Shown here one piece after another: positions 8,299-17,040 of a stretch of 64,000 bases of DNA. Under the pieces are notes generated by a model that did not search any database, was not told the DNA's origin, and saw only the letters and a program-made list of their open reading frames with translations. Each line of letters opens with the position of its first letter. Position 1 is the first letter of the stretch. The DNA is taken from assembly GCF_000381025.1 (NCBI RefSeq), contig NZ_KB905822.1, positions 124,001-188,000 on the forward strand, read 5' to 3'. The stretch is from Streptomyces sulphureus DSM 40104. GTDB taxonomy: Bacteria; Actinomycetota; Actinomycetes; Streptomycetales; Streptomycetaceae. The position numbers and the translations under genes are program-made.

Positions 8299-9708
8299 TC
8301 AATCCACCACGTCGATCGGGTACTTGTTGGTCTCCACACCGGCCGCCGTGACCACCTGCACCTCGACGCGCCCCGGTTCGACCTCCACCGGGACGGGGAC
8401 CGTGAGCGCCGTGTCCGTCGGGCTCCGGAACCCGCCCGCCTCGGGGATCATCGGCACGTGCACGTGGACGGCGCCGATGCGCACCACCATCCGCGCGAGC
8501 CTGTCGGCCTCCTTGGCGCCGGGCGGTACGAAGCCGCTGCCGCGGATCTCCAGGTCGTCGCCGGTGCGGATCGGCGCGTGGAGGTCGCCGATCTCCCGTG
8601 CCCGTACGACGGAGAGGACGACGGGGCGGCCGCCCTCCGTGTACTTGCCGGCGAGGTAGGTGGCGGTGGAGACGACGACGAGGAGGGCGAGTCCCCAGGG
8701 CAGGTCGGGGAGTTGGTCGGGCTGGCGTGCGAGGCGCACGGCGGTGAAGACGAGCGCCACCGTGTTGACGAGCACGTACTGGACGTCGGTGAAGGTGCCG
8801 TGCCCCGAGTCGTCGGTGAGCAGGTCGGCGCCGCGGGGACGGTCGGCCGGCACCTTCTGGAGGCGCTGGGCCCGCGTCCGCACACTGACCGTGCGGCGTA
8901 CGAGGACGGCGATGGCGCAGGTGAGCGCGAGCACGGTGAGGATGCCGGCGCCGCGCGCCAACTCCAGTCCTGCGAGGAGCTCTTCACGAGCGCCGGCGCC
9001 CGTCGTCCCCGCGAGTACGAAGGCGAGGACGAGGATGTCGAAGCAGACGAGCAGCAGCCAGCCGGCCGCCACGGCGCGGGAGGTGGAGAGACGGTTGTCC
9101 TCGCCGATGAGCGGGGCGAGGGCGCCGCCGCGCGCCCGGTGGAAGTAGGCGGCGGCGGAGAGCGCGGCCGCGCCGACGAGCGCGGCCGCGAGCCCGGCGG
9201 TCCTGCCGAGGGTCCAGCCCGGGCCGAGTGCGGTGAGCGCCTGCCCGAGGAGGAGAGCGGCGACGGCGGCCCAGACCGCGACGAGGGTGTGGCGCCACAG
9301 GCGCGTCCTCACCAGGTCGCCCTCGCGACGGCTGCGGTCGGCCATCTCCCGTGCTGCGCCCGTGAGTTCGTCGGAGATCCACTGCCGGGAGGCGCTGGAG
9401 GAGTGCGCGAGCCCCGCGGGTACGCCTTCACCGGCGGCCAGTTGGTCACGACGGCGCACGAAGGCGGACACGGCGCGTTGCCGTGCGTTGCGCGCCCCGT
9501 GCGGGCATCCGCCGCACAGGCACCCGGTGGGGTGCTCGGGGGTCGCGCCCCCATCCCCGCGCACCTTGTCGAGCAGGGTGGTGCGCTGGCTCGGCACACC
9601 TTCCGACGTGCCGGCCTGCGCAGCCGCGCGCGGCTCCGCTTCGGCCCATGGGCCCCCGCTCCCGCCGCCCTCCGCGTCCGCGTCGTCCCGCGCCGTTCCG
9701 ACGGCCAC
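8299..9708 (-). CDS. Unrecognised integral membrane protein with Cys-cluster N-terminus and Ig-like C-terminus
   Basis: I do not recognise a named family. The roughly 469-residue product starts at a GTG (9708). Its cytosolic N-terminus contains a cysteine cluster (GCLCGGCPHG) that could bind metal. Six or so membrane helices follow, including LVAVWAAVAALLLGQAL, GLAAALVGAAALSAAAY, WLLLVCFDILVLAFVLAG, ILTVLALTCAIAVLV and GLALLVVVSTATYLAG. The C-terminal 120 residues form strands of an IPT/TIG-like kind (GDDLEIRGSGFVPPGA, MVVRIGAVHVHVPM, VEVEPGRVEVQVVTAAG). It lies alone between two gaps. Confidence 0.75.
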   Translation of the reverse strand: MAVGTARDDADAEGGGSGGPWAEAEPRAAAQAGTSEGVPSQRTTLLDKVRGDGGATPEHPTGCLCGGCPHGARNARQRAVSAFVRRRDQLAAGEGVPAGLAHSSSASRQWISDELTGAAREMADRSRREGDLVRTRLWRHTLVAVWAAVAALLLGQALTALGPGWTLGRTAGLAAALVGAAALSAAAYFHRARGGALAPLIGEDNRLSTSRAVAAGWLLLVCFDILVLAFVLAGTTGAGAREELLAGLELARGAGILTVLALTCAIAVLVRRTVSVRTRAQRLQKVPADRPRGADLLTDDSGHGTFTDVQYVLVNTVALVFTAVRLARQPDQLPDLPWGLALLVVVSTATYLAGKYTEGGRPVVLSVVRAREIGDLHAPIRTGDDLEIRGSGFVPPGAKEADRLARMVVRIGAVHVHVPMIPEAGGFRSPTDTALTVPVPVEVEPGRVEVQVVTAAGVETNKYPIDVVD

Positions 9709-9930
9709 TGTGCCACCCCGCCTCTCGCAGTAAGATCCACGCCCGGGGCTCGCCCGCACCGCGCGTTCCGGCGCGCGGGGGCGGCAGTCAACTACCGGGC
9801 AGTGGAAGGGGATTGTGCCTCATCCGCGGCCCGCCGCGGGCGGCAGGGGCGCCCCGCGCGGCGCGCCCCTGCCGCCCGCCGGCGTCGTCGCACCTCACGG
9901 GCCCGGCCCCGGGACCCGGCGCCAGGCGGC

Positions 9931-11085
9931 TCACCCGGGCCGCACCGCCCCCGCGTACGGCATCTCGCTGATGGAGGCGACCTTCACCGACGTCCCGGGA
10001 CGCGGGGCGTGGATCATCTTGCCGCCGCCGACGTAGAGCCCGACGTGGGTGACGCCCCGGTAGAAGAAGACCAGGTCGCCCGGGGCGAGTTGGCTGCGCT
10101 CCACCCGGCGTCCGGCCTTGATCTGCGCGTAGGTGGTCCGGGGCAGCGAGACGCCCGCGGACTTCCACGCCGCCTGTGTCAGCCCCGAACAGTCGTACCC
10201 GGACGGGCCGCTCGCGCCCCAGGCGTACGGTTTGCCGAGCGCGCCCCGTGCGAACGAGACGGCGCGCGTCGCACGCGGTCCCGAGGCGGCGGCGGGTACC
10301 GCCTGCGCGCCCGTATCGCGGGCGGTGGCGCGGGCGGCATGCGCCGGTGCGGCGCCGGCCGACGGGGAGTCCGCCGGCTCGTCCGGCTGTTCGTCGAGGA
10401 CGCGGGCGCGCTGCGCGGCGGTGAGGCGGTCGAGCAGCGTGCGGGCCGAGTCGAGCTTGTGCTGGACGGACTGCTTGCGCCGGTGCGCCTCGGCGCGCGA
10501 CGCGTCGAGCGACTTCGCCGTCCGCGCCGCCTCCGTACGCAGTTGGCGGACGCCGCGTAGCTGCCGCCCGATCCTGTCGACGGCGCTGGCCTGCTGCGCG
10601 CCGGCGCGCTCGGCGAGTGCCGCGCGGTCGAGGAACTCGTCCGGCTTCGAGGAGAGGGCGAGTTGGAACCCCGGGGCGATGGCACCCCGCCGGTACTGGG
10701 CTGCGGCGAAGGCGCCGAGCGAGTCCCTGGTGCGGTTGAGCTGCTGCGTCCTGCGGGCCGCCTGGTCGCGCAGGTCGTCGAGGCGGCGCTCGGCCGAATC
10801 GGCGCGCTCGCGGGCTCCGTTGTACTCCTGGGTGGCGCGTTCGGCCTCCCGGTGGAGCGCGTCGACGCGTGACTTGACCTGGGCGGTGCTCGGCTGCGGA
10901 TCGGCGTGGCCGGTGCCCTGGAGGACGGTGACCGCGGTGAGCGAGGCGAGCGCGAGGGTCGCGGCGGTCGTCCCACGGGGAAGGGCGCCTGGGGCGGCGC
11001 GGTGTGCGGGGGAGCGCGGGGCTTCGGAAGAGCGGCGCGGGAGGAGGGAGTTGAGCGTGCTGCCTGGTCTGCGATGCGAGGCCAT
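9931..11085 (-). CDS. Secreted coiled-coil NlpC/P60 cell-wall peptidase (RipA-like), copy 1
   Basis: The 384-residue protein has a long N-terminus with a signal segment (ATLALASLTAVTVLQGTGHA), a coiled-coil region (about residues 70-240) and a C-terminal NlpC/P60 domain. The catalytic Cys is in GYDCSGLTQAAW, with DLVFFYRGVTHVGLYVGGGKMIHA supplying the His. Such D,L-endopeptidases cut peptidoglycan stem peptides and take part in septum splitting and spore or hyphal growth. It is a paralogue of the protein at 11926-13089. AAGGAG lies 13 nt before the ATG, a long spacing. No c-di-AMP riboswitch precedes this copy. Confidence 0.9.
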   Translation of the reverse strand: MASHRRPGSTLNSLLPRRSSEAPRSPAHRAAPGALPRGTTAATLALASLTAVTVLQGTGHADPQPSTAQVKSRVDALHREAERATQEYNGARERADSAERRLDDLRDQAARRTQQLNRTRDSLGAFAAAQYRRGAIAPGFQLALSSKPDEFLDRAALAERAGAQQASAVDRIGRQLRGVRQLRTEAARTAKSLDASRAEAHRRKQSVQHKLDSARTLLDRLTAAQRARVLDEQPDEPADSPSAGAAPAHAARATARDTGAQAVPAAASGPRATRAVSFARGALGKPYAWGASGPSGYDCSGLTQAAWKSAGVSLPRTTYAQIKAGRRVERSQLAPGDLVFFYRGVTHVGLYVGGGKMIHAPRPGTSVKVASISEMPYAGAVRPG

Positions 11086-11489
11086 GAGCCGGCCGTCACT
11101 CCTTACGTCGTGCGTACACATACGTACAAATCGGTGCAAGGCGATGTGACGGTACTGCTTCGGGCCCTCGCCGCCCGGCAGCCGTGCCGCCATCGCCGTG
11201 GTGCGTCCGTCGAGCGGAGGCACCCGGCGGCGAGTTCGCACGGGGAACGTTCCCCGCCGCCGGGCGTTCGTCGCGGACCCGTTCGGGGTCCGCACGAGCA
11301 AGGACGGTAGACGGAGTCCGGGCGGCCAGGGCTGGTTGACCGGTACTTTTCGCAACCGACCGCTTACTGTGCGCACACGACACGGGTGATGCGGGTGGCA
11401 TGTCCGGCATACGCGAAGTGCTGATCAAGGTGGAGAAGATGCGCACCCTCGCGGCCCCGGCGTGTTAAGCCCGCGGCTAGGCTCACCGC
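11086..11489. other. 404-bp intergenic region between divergent genes, with nested palindromes
   Basis: No gene is visible. It contains a perfect 16-bp palindrome (CGGGGAACGTTCCCCG, 11241-11256) nested inside an outer inverted pair (CCCGGCGG 11223-11230, CCGCCGGG 11257-11264). A second hairpin follows (8-bp stem GCGGACCC/GGGTCCGC, 11273-11293). The structures lie on the promoter side of both the NlpC/P60 gene and the small membrane-protein gene, so they could be operators or leader hairpins. Confidence 0.5.
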
Positions 11490-11843
11490 ATGGATGTTCT
11501 GATCAATATCTTTGTCGGCCTGCACGTCATCGGCATCGCCGCGCTGCTCGGCGGCTTCCTCTTCCAGATGAAGGCGATGGGCGAGGGCACGGCGCGCATG
11601 CTGCCCGGCATGCTGCACGGCGCCCTGACGATGCTGGTGACCGGCGTGCTCCTCGTCGGCTTCCGCGAGATGGACGGCGGAAGCGTCAACAACCTCAAGA
11701 TCGCGGTGAAGTTGGCGATCCTGGTGGTGATCCTCGGCCTCGTCTACGTCAAGCGCGACGAGGAGGCGGTCTCCTCGAAGGTGCTGGGCGCGGTCGGCGC
11801 GCTGACCATGGCCAACATCTTCATCGCGGTGCTCTGGGTGTGA
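11490..11843 (+). CDS. Small conserved integral membrane protein (hypothetical)
   Basis: The 117-residue protein is almost entirely membrane helix: VLINIFVGLHVIGIAALLGGF, LPGMLHGALTMLVTGVLLVG, LKIAVKLAILVVILGLVYV and KVLGAVGALTMANIFIAVLWV. Four helices and short loops give no functional motif. Such genes are commonly found near these wall peptidases in Streptomyces, as I remember, but the function is unknown. The ATG at 11490 is supported by the start of good hydrophobic coding sequence. Confidence 0.8.
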   Translation: MDVLINIFVGLHVIGIAALLGGFLFQMKAMGEGTARMLPGMLHGALTMLVTGVLLVGFREMDGGSVNNLKIAVKLAILVVILGLVYVKRDEEAVSSKVLGAVGALTMANIFIAVLWV

Positions 11844-11880
11844 ACCCCACGAGCGCGCGGCCCCGCAGGACGGCGAACCG

Positions 11881-11914
11881 GCGCCCGGCGTACAAAGCTT
11901 CGTACGCCGGGCGC
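11881..11914. terminator. Bidirectional hairpin terminator
   Basis: A perfect 13-bp stem (GCGCCCGGCGTAC / GTACGCCGGGCGC) with an 8-nt loop lies between the convergent small membrane-protein gene and the second NlpC/P60 gene. Confidence 0.75.
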
Positions 11915-11925
11915 AGTCGTGTGCG

Positions 11926-13089
11926 TCAGGCCGGACGCACCGCGGAGTGGAACGGCATGTAGTCGATCGCCTCGTACTTGACGTCGTCGCCCGGCTTCGA
12001 CGCGTGGATCATCTGCCCGTCGCCGACGTAGATCCCGACGTGGGTGACGTCGTCGTAGAAGAAGATCAGGTCGCCCGGCCGCATCTCCGACTTCGCGACC
12101 TGCGTCCCGACCTTGACCTGGTCGTAGGTGGTGCGCGGGAGGGAGATGCCGGCGGTCTTCCACGCCTCCTGGGTCAGCCCCGAGCAGTCGAAGGAGTTCG
12201 GGCCCGTGGCACCCCAGACGTACGGCTTGCCCAACTGCTGCTTGGCGTAGGAGAGCACCTTCTCCGCTTTCGCCGCGTAGCCGCCGGAGGGCGAGTCCGA
12301 GTCGCCCTGCGAGGAGCCCGAGCCGCCCGAACCCTCGTTCTGCTGCTGCTCCCGCTGCTCCTGTGCGGCCTTGCGGCGCTCCGCCTCGGCGCGCTCCTTC
12401 GCCTTGCGCTGCGCCTCGGCCCGCTTCTCCTGCTCGATCTGCGCGAGCCGCGCCTTCTCCTGCGCGGTGAGCTTCGAGAGCAGCTCGCGGGCCTCGCTCA
12501 GCTTCGACTGGACGTTCTGCTTGCGCTCCTTGAGCGAGCGCTGCGCGGTGTTGAGCGACTTGAGCTGCTCGGTGGCCTCGGCCCGCTGGGTGTTCGCCGA
12601 CTTCTGCCGCTGCTGGAACTCGGTGACCGCGTCCTTCTGCTGGGAGGTCATCCGGTCCATCAGGTGCGACTGCTTGAAGAAGCCCTGCGGGTCCTTGGTG
12701 AGGAGCAGCGTGGCCGTCTCCGACATGCCGCCCGTGCGGTACTGCGCGGCCGCGTAGTTGCCGAGGACGCGGCGCGCGTCGTTGAGCTTGTCGGTGCGCT
12801 GGGCGACCCGGTCGAGGAGCCCGTCGACCTTCTCGCGCTGCTGCTCGCTGCGTTCCTTGGCCGCGTTGTACTTCTGCGTCTCGGCGCCGGCCTGCTGGTA
12901 CAGGCCGTCGACCTTCTTCTTGACCTCTTCGAGCGAGGGCTTCTCCTCGCTGTCGTCCGACGGCGTCGCGCTCGCGCTCTGGCTGAGCAGCGTGACGGAG
13001 GCGAGCGCTGCGGTGGTGACACCGACGGCCCCGCGCCGGCCGGCGGCAGACTGGAGTATTCGGGTGCGCGGCTTGCGGTGCGACGCCAA
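11926..13089 (-). CDS. Secreted coiled-coil NlpC/P60 cell-wall peptidase (RipA-like), copy 2, under a c-di-AMP riboswitch
   Basis: The 387-residue protein has a signal segment (TTAALASVTLLSQSASATP), a long coiled coil (about residues 50-250, Lys/Glu/Gln rich) and a Ser/Gly linker. The C-terminal NlpC/P60 domain has catalytic Cys in SFDCSGLTQEAW and His in DVTHVGIYVGDGQMIHA. It should cleave peptidoglycan peptides at the cell surface. The start is a TTG at 13089 with GAAGGAG nine nt upstream. The leader contains a ydaO-type riboswitch, so expression should respond to c-di-AMP. It is a close paralogue of the protein at 9931-11085. Confidence 0.92.
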   Translation of the reverse strand: MASHRKPRTRILQSAAGRRGAVGVTTAALASVTLLSQSASATPSDDSEEKPSLEEVKKKVDGLYQQAGAETQKYNAAKERSEQQREKVDGLLDRVAQRTDKLNDARRVLGNYAAAQYRTGGMSETATLLLTKDPQGFFKQSHLMDRMTSQQKDAVTEFQQRQKSANTQRAEATEQLKSLNTAQRSLKERKQNVQSKLSEARELLSKLTAQEKARLAQIEQEKRAEAQRKAKERAEAERRKAAQEQREQQQNEGSGGSGSSQGDSDSPSGGYAAKAEKVLSYAKQQLGKPYVWGATGPNSFDCSGLTQEAWKTAGISLPRTTYDQVKVGTQVAKSEMRPGDLIFFYDDVTHVGIYVGDGQMIHASKPGDDVKYEAIDYMPFHSAVRPA

Positions 13090-13110
13090 CTCCGGCGACT
13101 CCTTCCGTGA

Positions 13111-13270
13111 ACCGCCTACCGGGTTAGCTGACGGGTTCGGGCCGGAAAGGCGCCCTACGGAGCGTGCCGTATGCCCAACTGGCGCGTGCGTGACTCCGAT
13201 TCACCCCTGGTGGTGCGTTCGGGTCCCCGGTTCCGATGGGACCGGACTCGGCGGAGGCGACCCGTGCCGA
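13111..13270 (-). promoter_or_regulatory. c-di-AMP (ydaO/yuaA-type) riboswitch in the leader of the NlpC/P60 gene
   Basis: Read on the minus strand, the leader has the conserved ydaO blocks in order. They are CGCCGAGTCCG, GGAACCGGGGACCC, GGGGTGAATCGG (13196-13207), then CCGAACCCGTCAGCTAACC (13122-13140) and GTAGGCGG (ending 13111). The last block ends about 20 nt before the TTG start and its GAAGGAG site. From established knowledge, this class binds c-di-AMP and controls wall hydrolase genes in actinobacteria, generally turning expression off. The exact 5' limit is approximate. Confidence 0.9.
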
Positions 13271-13428
13271 CGCTTTCGTCGGCAGACGGTGCGGGCTGCC
13301 TGACAGGGCACCGTAGCCACTTGTGGTGCCCCTGTGAAGGCTGGTGTGCGATTCGTCCGCTATCTCTCCGTAATCGGCTCGTGATCGCGTACTGCGTTGT
13401 CGGCGGAGCGTCCTAGACTCGGTCGACG

Positions 13429-15966
13429 ATGAGCAGCCTCTTCGACGACAGCTTCCTCGCCGGCCTCGCCGAGCCCGCGACGGGTCCGGCCACCTCCCCG
13501 GCTCGCGCCGGCCTGCCCGCACCGGAGGAGGAGCCTCCGGAACCGGCGTACGGCGTCGAGCACCCCGAAGAGGAGATCCCCGACGACCTCTTCAGCGGCT
13601 CTTTCGCGGGCGCCGCCCCCGCCCGTGAGACCCACTACCGCGACGGCGCGGCCCGCCCCGCGATCGATCCGGCGGCCCTGCTGGAGGGCATGAACGAGCA
13701 GCAGCGCGCGGCCGTCGTGCACTCGGGCGGCCCGCTGCTGATCGTCGCGGGGGCCGGCTCGGGCAAGACCCGCGTCCTGACGCACCGGATCGCACACCTC
13801 CTCGGCGCCCGCGGCGTGCACCCGGGGCAGATCCTCGCCATCACCTTCACCAACAAGGCGGCGGGCGAGATGAAGGAGCGCGTGGAGGAGCTCGTCGGGC
13901 CGCGCGCCGGGGCGATGTGGGTCTCCACCTTCCACAGCGCCTGCGTGCGCATCCTGCGCAGGGAGAGCAAGAAGCTCGGGTTCACCTCGTCCTTCTCCAT
14001 CTACGACGCCGCCGACTCCAAGCGGCTGATGGCGCTCGTCTGCAAGGACCTCGAACTCGACCCGAAGCGCTTCCCCCCGAAGTCCTTCAGCGCCAAGGTC
14101 TCCAACCTCAAGAACCAACTCGTCGACGAGGAGGACTACGCGGCCCAGGTCTCGGGCGAGGCCGGCGGTTTCGAGAAGTCCCTCTCCGAGGCGTACACGA
14201 TGTACCAGGCGCGCCTGCGCGAGGCGAACGCGCTCGACTTCGACGACATCATCATGACGACGGTCCACCTGCTCCAGGCCTTCCCCGACGTCGCCGAGCA
14301 CTACCGCCGCCGCTTCCGCCACGTCCTCGTCGACGAGTACCAGGACACCAACCACGCGCAGTACACCCTCGTACGCGAACTCGTCGGCCCCGGCCGGACG
14401 GAGGAGCGCCTCGCCGCCGATCCGCACGCCCCGGAGCAGGCCGAACTCTGCGTCGTCGGCGACGCCGACCAGTCGATCTACGCCTTCCGCGGCGCCACGA
14501 TCCGCAACATCCTCCAGTTCGAGGAGGACTACCCGCAGGCCACGACGATCCTGCTGGAGCAGAACTACCGCTCCACCCAGACGATCCTCAACGCGGCCAA
14601 CGCCGTCATCGAGCGGAACGAGAGCCGCCGACCCAAGAACCTCTGGACGCAGGCCGGTTCGGGCTCGTCCATCACCGGCTACGTCGCCGACACCGAGCAC
14701 GACGAGGCGCAGTTCGTCGCCGACGAGATCGACCGCCTCACCGACGCCGGCGAGGCGAAGCCGGGCGACGTCGCCGTCTTCTACCGCACCAACGCGCAGT
14801 CCCGCGTCTTCGAAGAGGTCTTCATCCGCACGGGCCTCCCGTACAAGGTCGTCGGCGGTGTCCGCTTCTACGAGCGCCGCGAGGTCCGCGACATCCTGGC
14901 GTACCTGCGCGTCCTCGCCAACCCGGAGGACGCGGTGCCGCTGCGCCGCATCCTCAACGTCCCCAAGCGCGGCATCGGCGACCGCGCCGAGGCGATGATC
15001 GACGCGCTCGCGCAGCGCGAGCGGATCACCTTCCCGCAGGCGCTCGTCCGCGTCGACGAGGCGTACGGCATGGCCGCGCGGTCGGCGAACGCCGTCCGCC
15101 GGTTCAACGCGCTCATGGAGGAGCTGCGGAACATCGTGGAGTCGGGGGCGGGCCCCGCGACCGTCCTGGAGGCGGTCCTGGAGCAGACGGGCTACCTCGC
15201 CGAGCTCCAGTCCTCCACCGATCCGCAGGACGAGACCCGCGTCGAGAACCTCCAGGAACTCGCCGCCGTCGCCCTCGAGTTCGAGCAGGAGCGGGGTGAG
15301 GAGGAGCCCGGCACCCTCGCCGACTTCCTCGAACAGGTCGCGCTCGTCGCCGACTCCGACCAGATCCCGGACGAGGAGGAGGGCGCGGAGCAGGGCGTGG
15401 TCACGCTCATGACGCTCCACACCGCGAAGGGGCTGGAGTTCCCCGTCGTCTTCCTCACCGGCATGGAGGACGGCGTCTTCCCGCACATGCGGGCCCTCGG
15501 GGACACCAAGGAGCTGGAGGAGGAGCGCCGTCTCGCCTACGTCGGCATCACCCGCGCCCGCGAGCGGCTCCACCTCACCCGCGCCACCCTGCGGAGCGTG
15601 TGGGGCCAGCCCTCCTACAACCCGCCTTCGCGCTTCCTCGAAGAGATCCCCGACGAGTACGTCGAGTGGAAGCGGACGGGCGCAACAGCCGGTGCGGCGG
15701 CGCCGATCTCGGCCGCGGGCGCCTCGCTCTCCTCCTCGGCCGCCGCGTCGTCCCGGCGCGGCCCCTCCGGCTTCGCGACGCGGCGGACGCAGGACCGCCC
15801 CGTCGTCTCGCTCGCCGTGGGGGACCGGGTCACGCACGACAGCTTCGGTCTCGGCACCGTCGTCGAGGTCAAGGGAAGCGGTGACAAGGCGGAGGCGAGC
15901 GTCGACTTCGGCGGGGAGAAGCCGAAGCGGCTGCTGCTGCGGTACGCGCCCGTGGAGAAGCTCTGA
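13429..15966 (+). CDS. pcrA: ATP-dependent DNA helicase PcrA/UvrD
   Basis: The 845-residue protein is a superfamily 1A helicase. Motifs seen are the Q-motif region LLEGMNEQQRAAV, Walker A AGAGSGKT (107-114), motif Ia ITFTNKAAGEMKERV, motif II VDEYQDTN (about 302-308), motif III VVGDADQSIYAFRGA, motif IV EQNYRSTQ, motif V TLMTLHTAKGLEF and motif VI YVGITRARERL. The acidic, disordered 80-residue N-terminus is common in actinobacterial PcrA. The C-terminal VGDRVTHDSFGLGTVVEV is the Tudor-like RNA-polymerase-binding tail. It unwinds DNA 3'-5' in repair and rolling-circle replication. It is divergent from the riboswitch-controlled hydrolase. Confidence 0.95.
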   Translation: MSSLFDDSFLAGLAEPATGPATSPARAGLPAPEEEPPEPAYGVEHPEEEIPDDLFSGSFAGAAPARETHYRDGAARPAIDPAALLEGMNEQQRAAVVHSGGPLLIVAGAGSGKTRVLTHRIAHLLGARGVHPGQILAITFTNKAAGEMKERVEELVGPRAGAMWVSTFHSACVRILRRESKKLGFTSSFSIYDAADSKRLMALVCKDLELDPKRFPPKSFSAKVSNLKNQLVDEEDYAAQVSGEAGGFEKSLSEAYTMYQARLREANALDFDDIIMTTVHLLQAFPDVAEHYRRRFRHVLVDEYQDTNHAQYTLVRELVGPGRTEERLAADPHAPEQAELCVVGDADQSIYAFRGATIRNILQFEEDYPQATTILLEQNYRSTQTILNAANAVIERNESRRPKNLWTQAGSGSSITGYVADTEHDEAQFVADEIDRLTDAGEAKPGDVAVFYRTNAQSRVFEEVFIRTGLPYKVVGGVRFYERREVRDILAYLRVLANPEDAVPLRRILNVPKRGIGDRAEAMIDALAQRERITFPQALVRVDEAYGMAARSANAVRRFNALMEELRNIVESGAGPATVLEAVLEQTGYLAELQSSTDPQDETRVENLQELAAVALEFEQERGEEEPGTLADFLEQVALVADSDQIPDEEEGAEQGVVTLMTLHTAKGLEFPVVFLTGMEDGVFPHMRALGDTKELEEERRLAYVGITRARERLHLTRATLRSVWGQPSYNPPSRFLEEIPDEYVEWKRTGATAGAAAPISAAGASLSSSAAASSRRGPSGFATRRTQDRPVVSLAVGDRVTHDSFGLGTVVEVKGSGDKAEASVDFGGEKPKRLLLRYAPVEKL

Positions 15967-16070
15967 CGCCGCCGGCGGCGGTGTCGCGTCCGTGGGCCGG
16001 GTTCACCGGTCGTGGAAGCGGCGTCCCTCCTGGAACCCCTGGACACGAAGGGGTGTTGGGAGCGGGCGGC

Positions 16071-16796
16071 TCAGCCCTGCTCCGGACGCGTCTCTATCTC
16101 CTGGAGCGTGACCTGGAGGTGGTCCTCCATCGCCGCGACCGCGCACGCGGGGTCGCCCGTGAGGACGGCGTCGAGTAGCTCCTCGTGCTCGGTGGCCGAC
16201 CCCGCGGGGTCGGCGCCGGTGGCGAGGTAGCGCCGGTGGCTCTCCTCGCGGCTCTCGGCGAGCGAGTGCTCCAGGGCGTCGAGGATCTGCGTCAGGCTCG
16301 TGTTGCCCGCAGCCGCCACGAGTGCCTGGTGGAAGGCGACGTCCGTGCGTATGCGGGTGGGCATGTCGAGCGGGGCGGCGCGCTGTTCGGCGATCGCCTC
16401 TCTGGCCCTGGCGATGTGCGCGCGGGTCTCCGGCTCCTCCGGGCCCGCTATGCGCTGCGCGGCGAGTCGGGCGCCGTGCACCTCCAGTGCCTTGCGGATC
16501 TCGGTGAACTCCATGAGGGCGCGCTTGTCCCGCAGCACCGCGAGGGCGACGAAATTCTCCACGGGGAGCGCGTTCGGCGAGGCGATGACGGCCGGCTTGC
16601 CCTGCCGGCGCTGGACGAGCCCGCGCGCCTCAAGGGCCTTCATCGCCTCCCGGAGCACGACCCGGCTGACGCCGAACCGCGCCGCCAACTCCCCCTCCGG
16701 CGGCAGTTGATCCCCCGGCGCGACGTCGGGGCCGACGCACAGCTCCTCGATGAACTCGACGACCTGGGCGGTGAGCGACCGCGGCCGGGCGCGCAT
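16071..16796 (-). CDS. FadR-type GntR transcriptional regulator (HTH + FCD)
   Basis: The 241-residue protein has an N-terminal winged helix (PPEGELAARFGVSRVVLREA, then LEARGLVQRRQG) and a C-terminal all-helical FCD ligand-binding domain (FTEIRKALEVHGARLAA, DVAFHQALVAAAGN, EHEELLDAVLTGD). FCD domains bind small organic acids or amino-acid derivatives, usually with a metal held by Asp and His. The ATG at 16796 is chosen; upstream codons extend the frame. It is divergent from the PLP enzyme and NhaC-type transporter genes. A fitting FadR-type palindrome lies at 16954-16970, so it most likely represses or activates that operon. Confidence 0.88.
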   Translation of the reverse strand: MRARPRSLTAQVVEFIEELCVGPDVAPGDQLPPEGELAARFGVSRVVLREAMKALEARGLVQRRQGKPAVIASPNALPVENFVALAVLRDKRALMEFTEIRKALEVHGARLAAQRIAGPEEPETRAHIARAREAIAEQRAAPLDMPTRIRTDVAFHQALVAAAGNTSLTQILDALEHSLAESREESHRRYLATGADPAGSATEHEELLDAVLTGDPACAVAAMEDHLQVTLQEIETRPEQG

Positions 16797-16940
16797 GGTG
16801 CCCCGCCGCTCCGACGAGTCCCCCTCCGTCGTCTCTCCCAACGCGTCCGCCCCTCCGTCGAATCGGCCGTCCCCGCGCGAGCTTACTGAGCACCCCGCGC
16901 GGTCCGGCACGGGCCCGATGCCCTCGCTTTCCGAGAACCC

Positions 16941-16970
16941 TTGACCACTTACCAGCTTGTATTACAGGCT
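16941..16970 (+). promoter_or_regulatory. FadR-type operator overlapping a promoter of the PLP enzyme operon
   Basis: AGCTTGTATTACAGGCT (16954-16970) is an 8+1+8 imperfect palindrome (one mismatch per arm). It contains the TGTnnnACA-like core of FadR-subfamily operators. A TTGACC hexamer (16941-16946) with a 16-nt spacer to TACAGG gives a plausible promoter whose -10 lies inside the operator. This implies repression of the plus-strand operon by the divergent regulator. The promoter assignment is inference. Confidence 0.6.
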
Positions 16971-17040
16971 ACGTCCACCCGGCGGCGCGCAGGAAGACGC
17001 CGCAGCCGCCGACATACGCAAGGACGAGGAAAGGCGCCAG

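Noticed and set aside
13360..15837. 825-codon open frame antisense to pcrA
   Set aside because: High-GC shadow of pcrA; translation is Arg/Asp/Val-rich without motifs, and pcrA is unmistakable on the other strand.
15967..15980. CGCCGCCGGCGGCG palindrome as terminator after pcrA
   Set aside because: Simple CG-only symmetry, expected by chance in this composition.
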